From NCBI RefSeq assembly GCF_902167145.1, contig NC_050104.1:92515849-92579848 (forward strand): a stretch of DNA of 64,000 nt. The letters run 5' to 3'. The stretch comes from Zea mays. Taxonomy: Eukaryota > Streptophyta > Magnoliopsida > Poales > Poaceae. The position numbers were made by a program, and so were the translations under genes. Of the stretch, positions 54,108 to 64,000 are shown piece by piece. Under the pieces are notes generated by a model. It was not told the origin of the DNA. It ran no database searches and saw only the letters and a program-made list of their open reading frames with translations. Each line of letters begins with the position of its first letter. Position 1 is the first letter of the stretch.

Positions 54108-55808
54108 GACAGCTGTGAAAATTTTTCCATTGGCACGTTCCACAACTCCGTTGGACTGCGGGTGATATACTGAGGCGAAGGCAAGCTTGGTGCCAATGGA
54201 GAAGCAAAAATCCTTGAAGTCTTGGCTGTCAAACTGCTTGTCGTTGTCAACTGTTAGTTCGGACGGTACTCCGAAGCGGTAAACAATGTTTTGCCAAAAG
54301 AATTTCTGTGCAGTCTTTGATGTTATTTTGGAAACAGCCCTCGCCTCGATCCATTTGGTAAAGTACTCGACAGCGACGAAGGTGAACTTGAGGTTCCCCT
54401 GAGCCGTGGGCAGGGGCCCGACGATGTCCAGGCCCCAGCGCTGGAGAGGCCATGTGTGGGCGATCAGTTTTGTGAATTGCGAGGGGCTGCCTGATCGAGG
54501 AGAAAACTTCTGGCAGGCTTCGCAGGACCTTGTGACCCGATTTGCGGCGCAGATCATTGCGGGCCAGTAGAAACCTTGGCGGATCACCTTTGCGGCTAGG
54601 GCCCTTGGCCCTGCGTGAGAACCGCAGGTACCACTGTGGACTTCGCGCAGGATTTGGACGCCTTCGGTCTCGGTGACACATTTAAGCATTGGCTGACTGA
54701 CCCCCTTCTTGTAGAGTTGGCCCTCAATCAGTGCGAAGTCCCGGCTTCGATGTTTGAGGCGCTTGGCCTCGTTGATGTCGGTTGGGTGGTAGTACCCCTG
54801 TAGGAACAAGGTTATTGGTGCCCGCCAGTCTTCGGTCATAATAAGGTTGACTATGCGGTGGCCCTCGCTGTCATTGGTTATTTGTAGCCCTTCGGGGCTC
54901 CGGACGGCTGGCGTGCCGATAACATGGTAGAACACGTCGGAGGGCAGGGACTCGCCTCTGGCGGCAGCCTTGGCCAATGCGTCGGCTTCTTCATTCTTGG
55001 CCTGGTCCACATGCTGCAAGGTGAATCCCTTGAATTGTCTCTCGAGACTTCGGATGGCCGCGAGGTATTGCATAAGTGCGGGGTCCTTTGCTGCATAGTC
55101 TTTCTCGACTTGGCCGACAACTACCTTGAAGTCTGTTCTAATAATGCAGGTGGTGACACCAAGGGCCCTCAGCTTGCGGAGGCCGAGGATGACTGCTTCG
55201 TATTCTGCTATGTTGTTTGTGCATCTGTCGGATTCCAGAGCGAAGCTGAGGCGTGCCGCGTATCTGTGCTTGACCCCGGCGAGTGAGGTGATGACTGCAG
55301 CGGCGCCTGCCCCCGCATGGCACCATGCGCCATCGCAGTGGATCGTCCAAACCTTCTCTGCGGACGGGTCCGGCTGTGTTATTGGCCCAGTCCAGTCGAC
55401 GATGAAGTCTGCCAGGACTTGTGACTTGATGGCTGTCCTGGGCTCGAAATTGATGTGGTAGCCGGAGAGTTCGGCCGCCCACTTGGCAATCCTGACCGAT
55501 GCCTCCGGGTTTCTGAACAATTCACCTAGTCCCCTGTCTGAGGTGACTCGGACCTTGAATGCTTCAAAATAATGGCGCAATTTGCGCGAAGACATAACGA
55601 CTGCATAGGCAATCTTCTCCAGTTCCGTCATGTTACATTTGGATGGTGTTAGCACTTCGGAGACGTAATAAACTGGGCACTGCCTGATCACGCCCTCAAC
55701 TGTCTGCTCCTGCACCAATGCCGCGCTAACCGCATGCGGCGAAGCCGCAACATAGAGCAACACGGGTAGCGAAGAGTCGGGGCTTGTAAGGACTGCCAAC
55801 TCCGACAA
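54039..55808 (-). pseudogene. Element E RNase H, archaeal-type RNase H and integrase core
   Basis: Open for 589 codons. RT-linked RNase H: VLLYVAASPHAVSAALVQE and LEKIAYAVVMSSRKLRHYFE. Archaeal-type RNase H with its acidic residues: IHCDGAWCHAGAGAAAV, NNIAEYEAVILGL, IRTDFKVVV, NEEADALAKAA. Integrase zinc finger: HSGTCGSHAGPRALAAKVI ... CEACQKF. Core D, D, E: GLDIVGPL, LTVDNDKQFD, SNGVVERANG. All catalytic residues are retained. It is broken from RT upstream and from its own C-terminus by single-base shifts. Confidence 0.85.
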
Positions 55809-55984
55809 GTACTATTTTAATGAGGCGAAGGCCGCCGCCTGCTCTGGTCCCCAAGCGAAGTCTTTTGCGCCACAGAGAGTTTTGAGGAAGGGGAGACTTC
55901 GCTCAGCGGATTTGGAGATGAATCTATTAAGGGCGGCCAATCTGCCCGTCAGGCGCTGGACGTCTCTGGCTGACTGCAGTGGCG

Positions 55985-57031
55985 TCATGTTGATGATGGC
56001 CTAAATTTTGGTTGGGTTGGCCTCGATGCCGATACCAGGTAGCCCAATATTTTCCCTTGGCGAACGCCGAAGACGCACTTTTCTGGGTTCAGGCGAAGTT
56101 GTGCGTCCCGCATGTTCGCGAATGTCTCGGCGAGGTCAGCGAGATGGTCCTCCTTGCTCCTGCTGGCGACGACGATGTCGTCCACATATGTGAATATATT
56201 TCTACCGACTTGCCCCTCGAGCACTGTTTTGGTAAGCCGGGAGAAGGTGGACCCGACGTTCTTGAGTCCCTCCAGCATTCTGATGAAGCAATATGTGCCG
56301 AAGGGTGTTATGAAGCTGGTGCTGGCCTTGTCTTCCTCCTTCATATATATTTGATGGTAACCGGAGAAGCAGTCGAGGAGTGACATGACTTCGCACCCGG
56401 CCACGCTATCGACTATTTTGTCGATCCGAGGCAGCGGGAAGTTGTCGTTTGGGCAGGCCTTGTTGAGACTGGTGAAGTCGATGCACATTCGCCACTTGCC
56501 GCTCTTTTTCTGCACCATCACAACGTTGGAGAGCCACGTGGGGTAAGCCACTGGCTCGATAAATTTGGCTTCCATGAGGCGATGTACCTCGGCCTTGGCC
56601 GCTTCTGTCTTCTCGTCGGACATTTTACGGAGCTGCTGTTTTTTCGGTCTCACCGAAGGGTCGATTCCCAAGCTGTGCTCAATTATGGATCGGCTGACCC
56701 CGACCAGGTCAAGGGCGGACCAGGCGAAGACGTCTTTGTTCTTGGACAAGCAGCAGAGGAGCTTCTCCTCGTCATGCGAAGTGAGGTCTTCGCCGATGGT
56801 GACTGTCTGCTTGGGCGTGGCCTGGTCGAGGGGAACAGTCTTGGTCCCGTCGTTGCTCTGCAGCTGTGCCTTGTATTCTTTGTCGGTTGGGCTGGCGGAC
56901 GCAGGGACCTCGCGCTGGGCCGTGAGGCAGTGCACATTTCTTTGCCTGGGGACGAAGTCCCGCTCTATGTTGCGCGCAGTCTGCTGATTGCCGTAGACCG
57001 TGATGGCGCTTAATGGACCTGGTATCTTCAT
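55985..57031 (-). pseudogene. Element E reverse transcriptase
   Basis: The frame covers the linker (LSKNKDVFAWSALDLVGVSR) and RT fingers/palm (CIDFTSLNKACPNDNFPLPR, SLLDCFSGYHQIYMKEEDKA). The catalytic FTYVDDIVVAS and the NPEKCVFGVRQGKILGYLVS region follow. The frame closes at 55,985 just before the RNase H connection; the 55,809-55,984 gap continues the protein in other frames. The catalytic centre is intact. Confidence 0.85.
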
Positions 57032-57447
57032 GCACAGGTACAGTCGTGAATGGCTGCCTCAAACTTGTTGATGGAGCCCCGGCCCATGATGGCGTTGTAC
57101 GGATATACCATATCCACAATATCGAAGGTCACTTGCTCACTTCGGGCATTGGGTGCTACACCGAAGGAGAGAGGCAGTTCTATTTTGCCGATAGGAAAAG
57201 TGCCCTTGTCGCCGAAGCCATACAACGGGTTGTCCGAAGGCTTGAGCAGGCTGTGGCTTATGCCCATGCGGTCAAAGGCGTGGAGGAAAATGATGTCTGC
57301 TTGACTGCCATTGTCGACTAGGACTTTGTGCAGGTCCCAGCCTGCCACGCTGCAGTTGATAACCATGGCGTCGATGTGGGGGGCGCTGCGCAGGTCGACG
57401 TCTCGTGCGTCGAAGGTTAGCGGTACGTGGGACCACTTTGTCTGCAC
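57028..57447 (-). pseudogene. Element E aspartic protease
   Basis: Active site KVLVDNGSQADIIF (D-N-G form seen in Tat elements), then NPLYGFGDKGTFPIGKIELP and NAIMGRGSINKFEAAIHDC. A one-base shift at the end (HDCTCA and stop) separates it from RT, whose frame picks up as MKIPGP. Confidence 0.8.
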
Positions 57448-59238
57448 GACTGGGCCGGTGATGGCAACGTGGTTGATGCTGCGGTAGTGGTCCCGCTTCT
57501 GCCGCTTTGTGTCGAAGTCGGTGCTGGACCCCCAGTGATCATATGAATGACTCCGCGATGCGGCTGATCGGTGAAGTCTTCTTGTTTTGGGGCGTGGGGG
57601 TGGGGGATGTTTTGTTGTTGCTGGTGTGGAGGTGGGGGTGGGGGAGGTACGATTTGTACTTCCTGGTGGTGTTGGTATGCGTGGTGCGGTGGATGCGGGG
57701 CGGGGGCGTGGATGTATGGTGGAGGGGGTTGCTGATAAGTGTGCGCGACAACTCTAGGGTTGTCGGCTGGCTGCGCTCGTGCCATCCTATCTTTGGTGGC
57801 CTTCGTCTCTAGGCAGTCTCTGGTTTGGTGGGCGCAGTCTTCGCCATGAAAAAGACAGTAGAATCGGCGCGGCGGTTGCGCACGCCCCCGACCCCTACCG
57901 CGAGTTCCATTTCCGTGGCCCTGGGGGGGATATTCCTGGTGGCGAGGGGCGTCACCAGCGGGGTGCTGGTTGGCGATGTTGTGCACCTGCTGCTGATTGC
58001 GGCCGTCTCGACCGGAGTCTGGCTGCGGAGTCCTCGTCCACGTGCGGCTGGACTGTGGAGCATCTTTGGGTTTCCTCTGAGACTCAACCTTGCGCTGGTG
58101 GAGCTCTTCGGATTTGGCATATTTTTCAAATAGCTGATATAATTCCTGGAGGTTCTTGGGCGGATCTCTGATGCAGTGGCTGTAAAGGACGCCGACGCGA
58201 AGGCCACTGATGGCGTATGGATGGCGATCTGGTCATCGATTGAGGGCAGCTGTGACTTGAGTGTTAGAAACTTGCGGTAATACTCCCGCAGAGTCTCTTT
58301 TTCTAGCTGCTTGCAGAGTGAGAGTTCGGCCAAGGCGTCGGTGTCTGGGCGGTACCCTTGGAAGTTGAGCAGGAATTTGTCCCAGAGGCTTCTCCAGGAG
58401 TCAATGGACAGCGGGGGCAACCTGGTGAACCAGGTGAGAGCTGGGCCCTCGAGGGCGATGATGAAAGACTTGGCCATGGTGGCGTCGTCCCCCCCCCGAA
58501 AGATGCAACAACGACCTGATAACTCATGATGTACTGTGCTGGGTCAGTGCTGCCGTTGTATTTGGGATAGGTCCCTGTCCGGAAGTTGGCAGGCCAGGGT
58601 GTCACTTGCAGGTGTGGCGCCAGGGGACTTCGCTCGTCGAGGTAGTTGACCCCTTGGAATGGCGCGGCGTGTGGGAAGGCGTGGTCGCGCTGGGGGAGGT
58701 GTAGGTCTTCCATTTGCGCGCGCTGTTGCAGGGGTGGCCCGTGCTGCAGGCCGAGGTGGCCTTCGCGTATGTCCTCGAGTTGTGGGCGCTGTTGCAGGGG
58801 TGGCCCGTGCTGCGGGCCGAGGTGGCCTTCGCGCTGCATCGGCGTGATCTCCTGTTCGAGGTCCTGGGCCTTCTGCTCTTCGTCGCGTATCATTTGCCGC
58901 ACCTTGGCTAGTGCAGACACACGTTGGCGCTTGGCCTCCAGTATCTCTTTTTGCCTCTGGAGATTGCAGTTCTTGATGCGCAGGGCGCGCAGGTGTAGCT
59001 GTTCTTCCGCTGAGACGCCGAGGACTTCGCCGTCCTCGGTAAGGTCCGCGCCCTCCGGTGGGGCGAAGCCTGGGGGAGGTTGCGGTTGTCCTTCAGGGCC
59101 GCAGGTGCGGAGGGCGTCGTCTTTAGTAGCCTCTTGGTGGGTGGATTGGGTGAGGGCGAGGGCCTTGCCCTTTTTTGCAGCCAGCAGTGCTGCCTTCGCA
59201 GCCTCGTCAGCCTTCGAGCTAGCTTTCTTGGGTGCCAT
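57417..59238 (-). pseudogene. gag: Element E gag, broken by frameshifts
   Basis: Starts MAPKKASSKADEAAKAALLA at 59,238, similar to element B gag. The N-terminal coiled coil (QKEILEAKRQRVSALAKVRQ) is followed by a nucleotide-level repeat coding GHLGPQHGPPLQQRPQLED and GHLGLQHGPPLQQRAQMED. The frame shifts in a run of C at about 58,490 and continues as AKSFIIALEGPALTWFTRLP and YYRKFLTLKSQLPSIDDQIA. It shifts again near 58,200 and ends with a Cys/His motif (YCLFHGEDCAHQTRDC) and a His/Pro-rich tail. Homopolymer shifts could be real or sequencing errors. Confidence 0.75.
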
Positions 59239-59260
59239 CGCGGGTGGTTTTCTCGTAGCA

Positions 59261-59278
59261 CGAACGGTGGGCGCCAAA
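59261..59278 (-). other. Element E primer binding site
   Basis: The minus strand reads TTTGGCGCCCACCGTTCG next to the LTR, sharing TGGCGCCCACC with A and B. Confidence 0.75.
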
Positions 59279-59756
59279 TGTTGGAACTTGCTCTCCGGTG
59301 CAAGGTGATCCAACGCGGGCGTGATGTGACGTAAATAGGATTTTCGCACGAGATGGCAATAGCTCTGTTAATCTAGCCTCTCAAGGGCACTGTGCGGGGG
59401 TATTTATAGGTATCTGAGTGCCCAGCGTCCTGTGTTAAGGACGCATGTGCCCTCAGACACCTAGGTTATCCCCGGAATATTCCCATAAAGCAGGGTTACA
59501 GACCGTAATTACAGGGAGGCCTTTACAAATTAGGCCCGTAACGCGCAGCGGCCACGCAGGGCCTGTTACAATGGGCCGGATCACACGCTGGCCTCCACTC
59601 CGGATGAGGTCGCGGGATGAGACGACCTCGTCGTGGGTCTTCGTCCGACGGCGTATGAGACGAAGGGTAAGTCTGCTCGTTGCCTCGTCACCGTTGGTGC
59701 AGCGCGTACGGCGAAGGCCTCGAGCGAAGGGTGGCGTCTTCGCCTTCGCCCCAACA
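59279..59756 (-). repeat. Element E 5' LTR (478 bp)
   Basis: On the plus strand it begins TGTTGGAACTTGCTC and ends CGCCCCAACA. A minus-strand TATAAATA lies at 59,408-59,401. The partner LTR is missing. Confidence 0.85.
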
Positions 59757-60716
59757 GCGTGCAGCCGATCGTGCGCGGGTTCTGGCTCGAATGATTTCAG
59801 CGTAAAACGTGAGCTAAAACAACGTAATTGAGTACGAAATTTAGTGTAAAACACGCCAACAATCTCACTTCGCAAGAGATTGTTGTAAAACACATCAAAA
59901 AGTGTCATAAATTTGGCGTAAAACACAGTAAGACTGTTTTAATGGAAGCATAAAACACAACAAGAAGTGTCGAAAATGCATAAATCACGATAGTCTCAGA
60001 GGGCACTTGTTTTGTTCACAGTATATCAAAATATAAAGTACAACAATATTTTGCCAATATTGTTGCAATCATACACAATTTTTTTGACATGACAAAAAAC
60101 TAGGAGCTAGCCCTGTTCTCGGTACTTCAGACACTTTGAACCATTAGCCTTTAGCAAGGTCGTGGTCCGAAATGGAAGCATCGCTGCCCGGCTCTTGTTA
60201 AAACAGGTCTTTGTAAGCCTGTATAAAGCATAAAGACACGTCAGAACAAGCATAAGTAAATCAAAAAGAAACCTAAATGATTCACCAGTTAAAAGACATG
60301 GATTGAGAGGAATGATATAATATAATAGTAGAGTTATACATTCACTTAACTCATGCTGCTCTCCTACAACCTGTCACATCATTTATTCATTTTCAGATTC
60401 TTGTATCTCCCATCATTTATTCTTATTCCTTCGTTACTTATGGTGAGAGTGTTTGTCAACCAAAGGTTGGAGCCTAGACTGCAATAAAAAAATGTTTATG
60501 TGCAAACCTCATCATAGAAGTACCCATAAAGGCAAAGAATATTAGGATGACGAAGATGACTCTGAATCTCCTCTTCATGTCGCAGGCTCGCAACTGATGC
60601 TCAACCTGTGATTGCTTGCGCTAGCTCTTAAAAAGAACTTTCAAGGCCACAATCTGACTACAATGTTTCCAGTTTCCACAAAAAGTATTGTAAGCCCTAG
60701 CTGCTCCCTATAACGA
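59757..60716. repeat. Carrier segment, right copy of ~960-bp direct repeat
   Basis: It starts with the GCGTG target duplication and ends CTCCCTATAACGA, matching 48,056-49,029 with about eleven substitutions and one 17-bp gap by eye. It contains the second Aurora-like fragment. Confidence 0.85.
60508..60656 (-). pseudogene. Captured Aurora-kinase exon fragment (right copy)
   Basis: Same 149-bp fragment as at 48,821-48,969 with the same stop and frameshift, so the capture and decay came before the duplication. Confidence 0.75.
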
Positions 60717-60794
60717 TTGACTAAATTATAAACATAAAAATTTTCAGTTAGTACATTCAAACCAGGGTACAATACTGAATTAGTCAAATCCCAG
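60717..60794. other. Carrier right flank
   Basis: 78 bp of AT-rich sequence with no gene, ending in CCCAG (60,790-60,794), the presumed target duplication of element F. Confidence 0.4.
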
Positions 60795-61417
60795 TGTTGG
60801 GGACTTGTTCTCAAATGCTTTGCCTTAAGAACAAGGCAACATAAAATGTTAAATATCAAAGCCCTTCGTCCTTCGAAGCATTATTTCCATAAGGATTTAA
60901 TGAATCTTCGGACGAAAGTTACAAGCATAATGTTACGAAGGTTTCACCTTCGTAATTAAAATTACAAGAATAGAACAAAGTAATATAAATATGAAACGTT
61001 AAAGATAAATACATTGAAAATGAATAACATCATTCACATGTCTTATTATATGAATTTAATGTATTTGAATACAATGTTTAGGTACATTTATACCTTTGCC
61101 TTGACAGTAATTCCCGAGTGATGCGTTAGCAATTACCGGAAAGCGTGAACAGTAAAGGAATATTGTTCACTATTTATAAACACAGGACACAGCTCATGAG
61201 GAATTACAATTATGCCCCTCATAAAAGTTTACAACAATGACTCAGACCCTTATGGACTAAAAGGTCATTCTATCTTTAAGTCGGTTCGACCCTTCGTCTT
61301 CGGATATGTTGTAGTTCCGAAGCTTCGTGAACGGTGTCTTCGGCATCATGTTCAAGCAGCTTCAGCCGAAACTGTTTCTTTTTGCAGGACCTTCGGCGAC
61401 GAAGCATGGTCCCAACA
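60795..61417 (-). repeat. Element F 3' LTR (623 bp)
   Basis: TGTTGGGG...GGTCCCAACA. On the minus strand TATAAATA (about 61,184-61,177) is followed by an imperfect version of the GAACAGTA hairpin. Confidence 0.85.
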
Positions 61418-61878
61418 GTAGCCCCTTCGCGGTGCTAGATCGTTTTTCGTAACGAGCTTGATTCGTGAAAAAAGTCTCTTAGGCTTCAGGAAGCCGAAGG
61501 TCCGAAAAACACCTTTCCTGAGCTCGTTGTCGAGAAACGATACAGCTTTCGAGCGCGTAGCGGTCCCACCGTGTAGGTTCACTATTCTGGTTTTTGCGGC
61601 CCACCGTTCAGCGGGTGCGAGCAACTGTTTGTCTGGTGTAAAAATCCTGACGATTCACCTTCTTACCTGCAACACTATATAAACAGACGGGTAGGTGTGA
61701 AGTTACCACAGCATTCATTGCTATTGCACTGTTTTGCTGCCAAAATTTTTAACCATATCCGAAGCCTGACTTTCGCATTCAAACGAAGCTCCAATTTGGT
61801 GTTTGCTTCGTCAGAAGAAGAGCTTCGGAAGAAAAGGTTATTATTTTCCAAGAAATTTTTCAAGAAATTCAAAATTAA
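61418..61878 (+). promoter_or_regulatory. Element F antisense-gene promoter and leader
   Basis: TATATAAA at 61,676-61,683 lies ~200 bp upstream of the ATG. The bases around it, TATATAAACAGACGGGTAGG, are the same as in element A in the same position. The leader has no long frame. Confidence 0.7.
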
Positions 61879-63972
61879 ATGGCCAGAGTGCGCTCTACTG
61901 CTAGAGTTGAGCGCGAGGGAGACGAAGCCGAAGGTGCGGAAACTGTTCCTATCTCTAAAGCAATAAAGCGATCTGGATTGATGACATCAGAAGACATCCC
62001 TGCCGCTGAAGCAGAACAAGCAGATATTGAGGAGGCTGATACTGACGGTGATTACAATATCGCAGTACCGAGCAAGCCTAGTCATCTGGACTTCGGGAAG
62101 TCGACCATCTCGAAGGCTGATTTCCCAAAGATGGTGAAGTCGGGCTACTTCAGCGAAGATGAGAAAAAGATAATCCGCTTTGGTGGAGAAGAGATTACTC
62201 CGAAGCCACAGAAAGATGAAATATTGATTTTTAAGAGTTTCCTCAAAGCTGGTTTGAGATTTCCTTTGAATAGGATGATTGCTGATGTGCTACAAAAGTT
62301 TGTGATCTATTTTCATCAACTAACCCCTAACGCTATTGTTAGGCTTAGTGTTTATATTTGGGCTCTCCGAAGCCAGGGGGTGGAGCCATTTGCCGAAGGT
62401 TTCTGCCGAGTACACGAGCTACACTACCAAACTAAGGCCAGAAAGGATGGGTTACATGAAAATTTTGGTTGTTATAATTTCGCATATCGGAAAACTACAA
62501 AATTTCCTGTGATCAGCTATCGAAGCAAGTGGCCGGCAGGCTGGAAATCGGAATGGTTCTACGTTAAAGTCGATGACGACAAGGAGAAGCTTGTACAGAG
62601 CCCACTTGAACTAATCTTCAGAGAAACCCGACCCCAGTGCAGCATGACACCAGAAGGTTCAACCCAAACGGCGTTGGCTGAATTCAGAATTATTGCAGAG
62701 CACATTGGCACTAGGGATTTGGTGCAGGAATTTCTGGCTTTCAAAGTATTTCCAACTATAAAGGAATGGGCTATGCCGAAGCTTAAAGGAGAGAAGAAAG
62801 AGGGGGAGCTTGTCCGACTACCCTATCATTATAAATTCAAGAAATATTTCAAGACACCCTGCCAAGAATGGCTCGAAACAATCGAAATAATGAGTACTGA
62901 AATTCTTGGAAATTACTCTAAAAAAGAGGACCAATTGATGACAGCAGCCTTCGGCACCCGGCCGAAACGAAGGCTAAACAAAGTACTTGATGCTATAGGC
63001 TTTGAATATCCTGATTATGGGCGACTGGGCGGAGATGCTGGAGGCCCGAAGAGAAAAAGAATTGCCAGCGCCGTTGACGAAGAGGGCACCAAAGTGACCA
63101 AAAAGAAAAAGGAGATTTCTGAAAAGCTAAGCCCTGAAAAGTTGAGCCCTGAGCCGAAGGTGGTTGCTGCAAGAAAAAGGAAAACTGCATCCCCAGAACC
63201 AAAAACGTTGGTTCAAGAAGAAAACACTCCTGCGACACCTTCTGCTGCTGAAGTAGAAGAGATTCTGAAGGTAATGACTGAACCCTTGCCTGTCAAACTA
63301 AGTCCGCTGGCGCCGGAACTGACGAAGTTTTTTCAGAAGGACAAAGAAGCTTCGGCAGCAGAAAGTCCTGCACTGCCGAAAAAACGAAGAATTATTCAAA
63401 TAGCAGATGTGATTCATCAGACGCCGCCACCGGTGACAGTGTCAAAAATTGCTATTGCCGAGACCGCAGAAGCCGAAGGCACCGCAGCCGAAGCTTCCAG
63501 AGTGGAAACCGCCGAAGCTGAAACCGGCGAAGCCGAAGCTGCTGGGGCCGAAGCCGGGACCACGGAAGGTTCGAATCTGGAAACCACTCTTGAAGTTATT
63601 GACAATATTCTACTGAAAATGGCTGAAGAAGCTGCTGTGGCTGCGGTAAACACGGCAATTGAAAAGGGAAAAGAGCAGATCGATGACATTTTAGAAGAAG
63701 AAAATTTTAACTTTCAAGATTTGCTTGGACAAGAGCTAACAGGCGCTGAAAAAGAAGAGCTGAAAAAATATGTCATATCTTGCGGGTATAAACCAGGGGC
63801 TACGCTATTTGGTGGGGTCAACGAAGGGAAGCTAAGATGCCTTCGGAACCGCACCGAGGCCAAAGTTGTTAGAACCCTCTCCAAGAGCGTTGGCCTGCCG
63901 AAACTAGAAGCGGACCTCTGCAGGTACCAGCGGCACCATATCGCCGGAAGCCTGCTCTATGCTAATTTTAAG
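61879..63972 (+). CDS. Element F antisense gene, exon 1 (698 codons, open)
   Basis: Open from MARVRSTARVEREGDEAEGA to LLYANFK, where AAG|GTAACA forms a splice donor. The donor is at the same point and phase as in A and B. The transposon domain is at about res 110-270 (GLRFPLNRMIADVLQKFVIY, LTPNAIVRLSVYIWALRSQG, GLHENFGCYNFAYR, SEWFYVKVDDD). A basic nuclear-signal-like part follows (GPKRKRIA, TKKKKEI, ARKRKTA), then alanine/glutamate repeats (EAEGTAAEASRVETAEAETG). The end is a conserved domain before the intron (NFQDLLGQELTGAEKEELKK, CGYKPGATLFGG). No stop interrupts it. The frame runs on to the window edge, so exons 2 and 3 must lie beyond 64,000. Function unknown. Confidence 0.8.
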
Positions 63973-64000
63973 GTAACAAATTTTGTTATTATTATTATAT

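Larger units (their letters stand above)
49030..59756 (-). mobile_element. Element E: GC-rich Tat-type gypsy element, left LTR lost
   Basis: In minus orientation: 5' LTR (59,279-59,756), PBS, gag, protease, RT, RNase H, archaeal-type RNase H, integrase, a 77-bp minisatellite, then the plus-strand accessory gene. The 3' LTR, polypurine tract and accessory-gene promoter are missing at the left. GCGTG after the right LTR (59,757-59,761) matches GCGTG at 48,056-48,060, giving the target duplication. It belongs to a different subfamily from A, B and F, with much higher GC. Confidence 0.85.
60795..64000 (-). mobile_element. Element F: Tat-type gypsy element, 3' end only (runs off window)
   Basis: The left LTR is followed by the polypurine tract (minus GAAGGGGCTAC, 61,418-61,428) and the plus-strand accessory gene. 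The element is therefore in minus orientation and the window shows its 3' end. Its accessory gene and promoter are close relatives of those of element A. Confidence 0.85.

Noticed and set aside
58659..59334. Plus-strand frames up to 220 codons opposite E gag
   Set aside because: Shadow frames of the GC-rich gag coding strand; no transposon-domain similarity.
48056..60716. The ~960-bp direct repeats flanking E as LTRs of a large element
   Set aside because: They lack TG...CA ends, PBS and polypurine tract, contain an Aurora exon fragment, and E has its own LTR and PBS inside them.

Overview
The window looks like nuclear DNA of an andropogonoid grass, most likely maize or a close relative. It contains nested LTR retrotransposons of types abundant in Zea: an Opie/Ji-type copia element, a zeon-type non-autonomous element, and several Tat-lineage gypsy elements that carry an antisense gene. 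The first ~14.9 kb is different. It looks like plant mitochondrial DNA: rps3 exon 1 with the start of its group II intron, an unedited rps12 fragment, and a type-B DNA polymerase of the mitochondrial linear-plasmid kind. A nuclear insertion of mitochondrial DNA (NUMT) or an assembly join near 14.9 kb is the natural reading. No ordinary intact host gene is visible.

Layout. 1-~14,900: mitochondrial-like block; the only recognisable genes are at 11,294-13,863. ~14,957-15,705: 3' part of a copia LTR, element D. 15,706-18,951 and 44,546-47,009: old, decayed Tat-type gypsy element C on the minus strand. Element A, a plus-strand Tat gypsy element, is inserted in C (18,957-44,540, target duplication GGGAG). 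An Opie/Ji-type copia element on the minus strand is inserted in A's 3' LTR (28,014-44,014, duplication CCATC). Inserted in that copia pol gene is element B, a zeon-type minus-strand element with apparently identical LTRs (32,645-40,009, duplication CCATC again). LTR divergence follows the nesting order: A about 3%, Opie-like about 0.4%, B none seen.

47,010-47,300 is a copia fragment that was host to C. 47,550-60,794 is a carrier sequence with 149-bp tandem repeats and a captured Aurora-kinase exon. It is split by element E (about 49,030-59,756, minus-strand Tat gypsy), whose left end was lost and replaced by a repair scar plus a ~960-bp duplication of flanking DNA. 60,795-64,000 is the start of another Tat element, F, running off the window.

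The most interesting theme is the gene carried by A, B, E and F on the strand opposite gag-pol. It encodes a PF04195-type N-terminal domain, a coiled coil and a conserved C-terminal module. It has phase-matched introns and, in A, B and F, its own TATA box. Where gag or pol is present, it converges on it across a tandem-repeat array. In B the spliced reading frame is fully open (977 codons), and an open gag is the only other gene. In E the protein N-terminus resembles the histone H3 tail.
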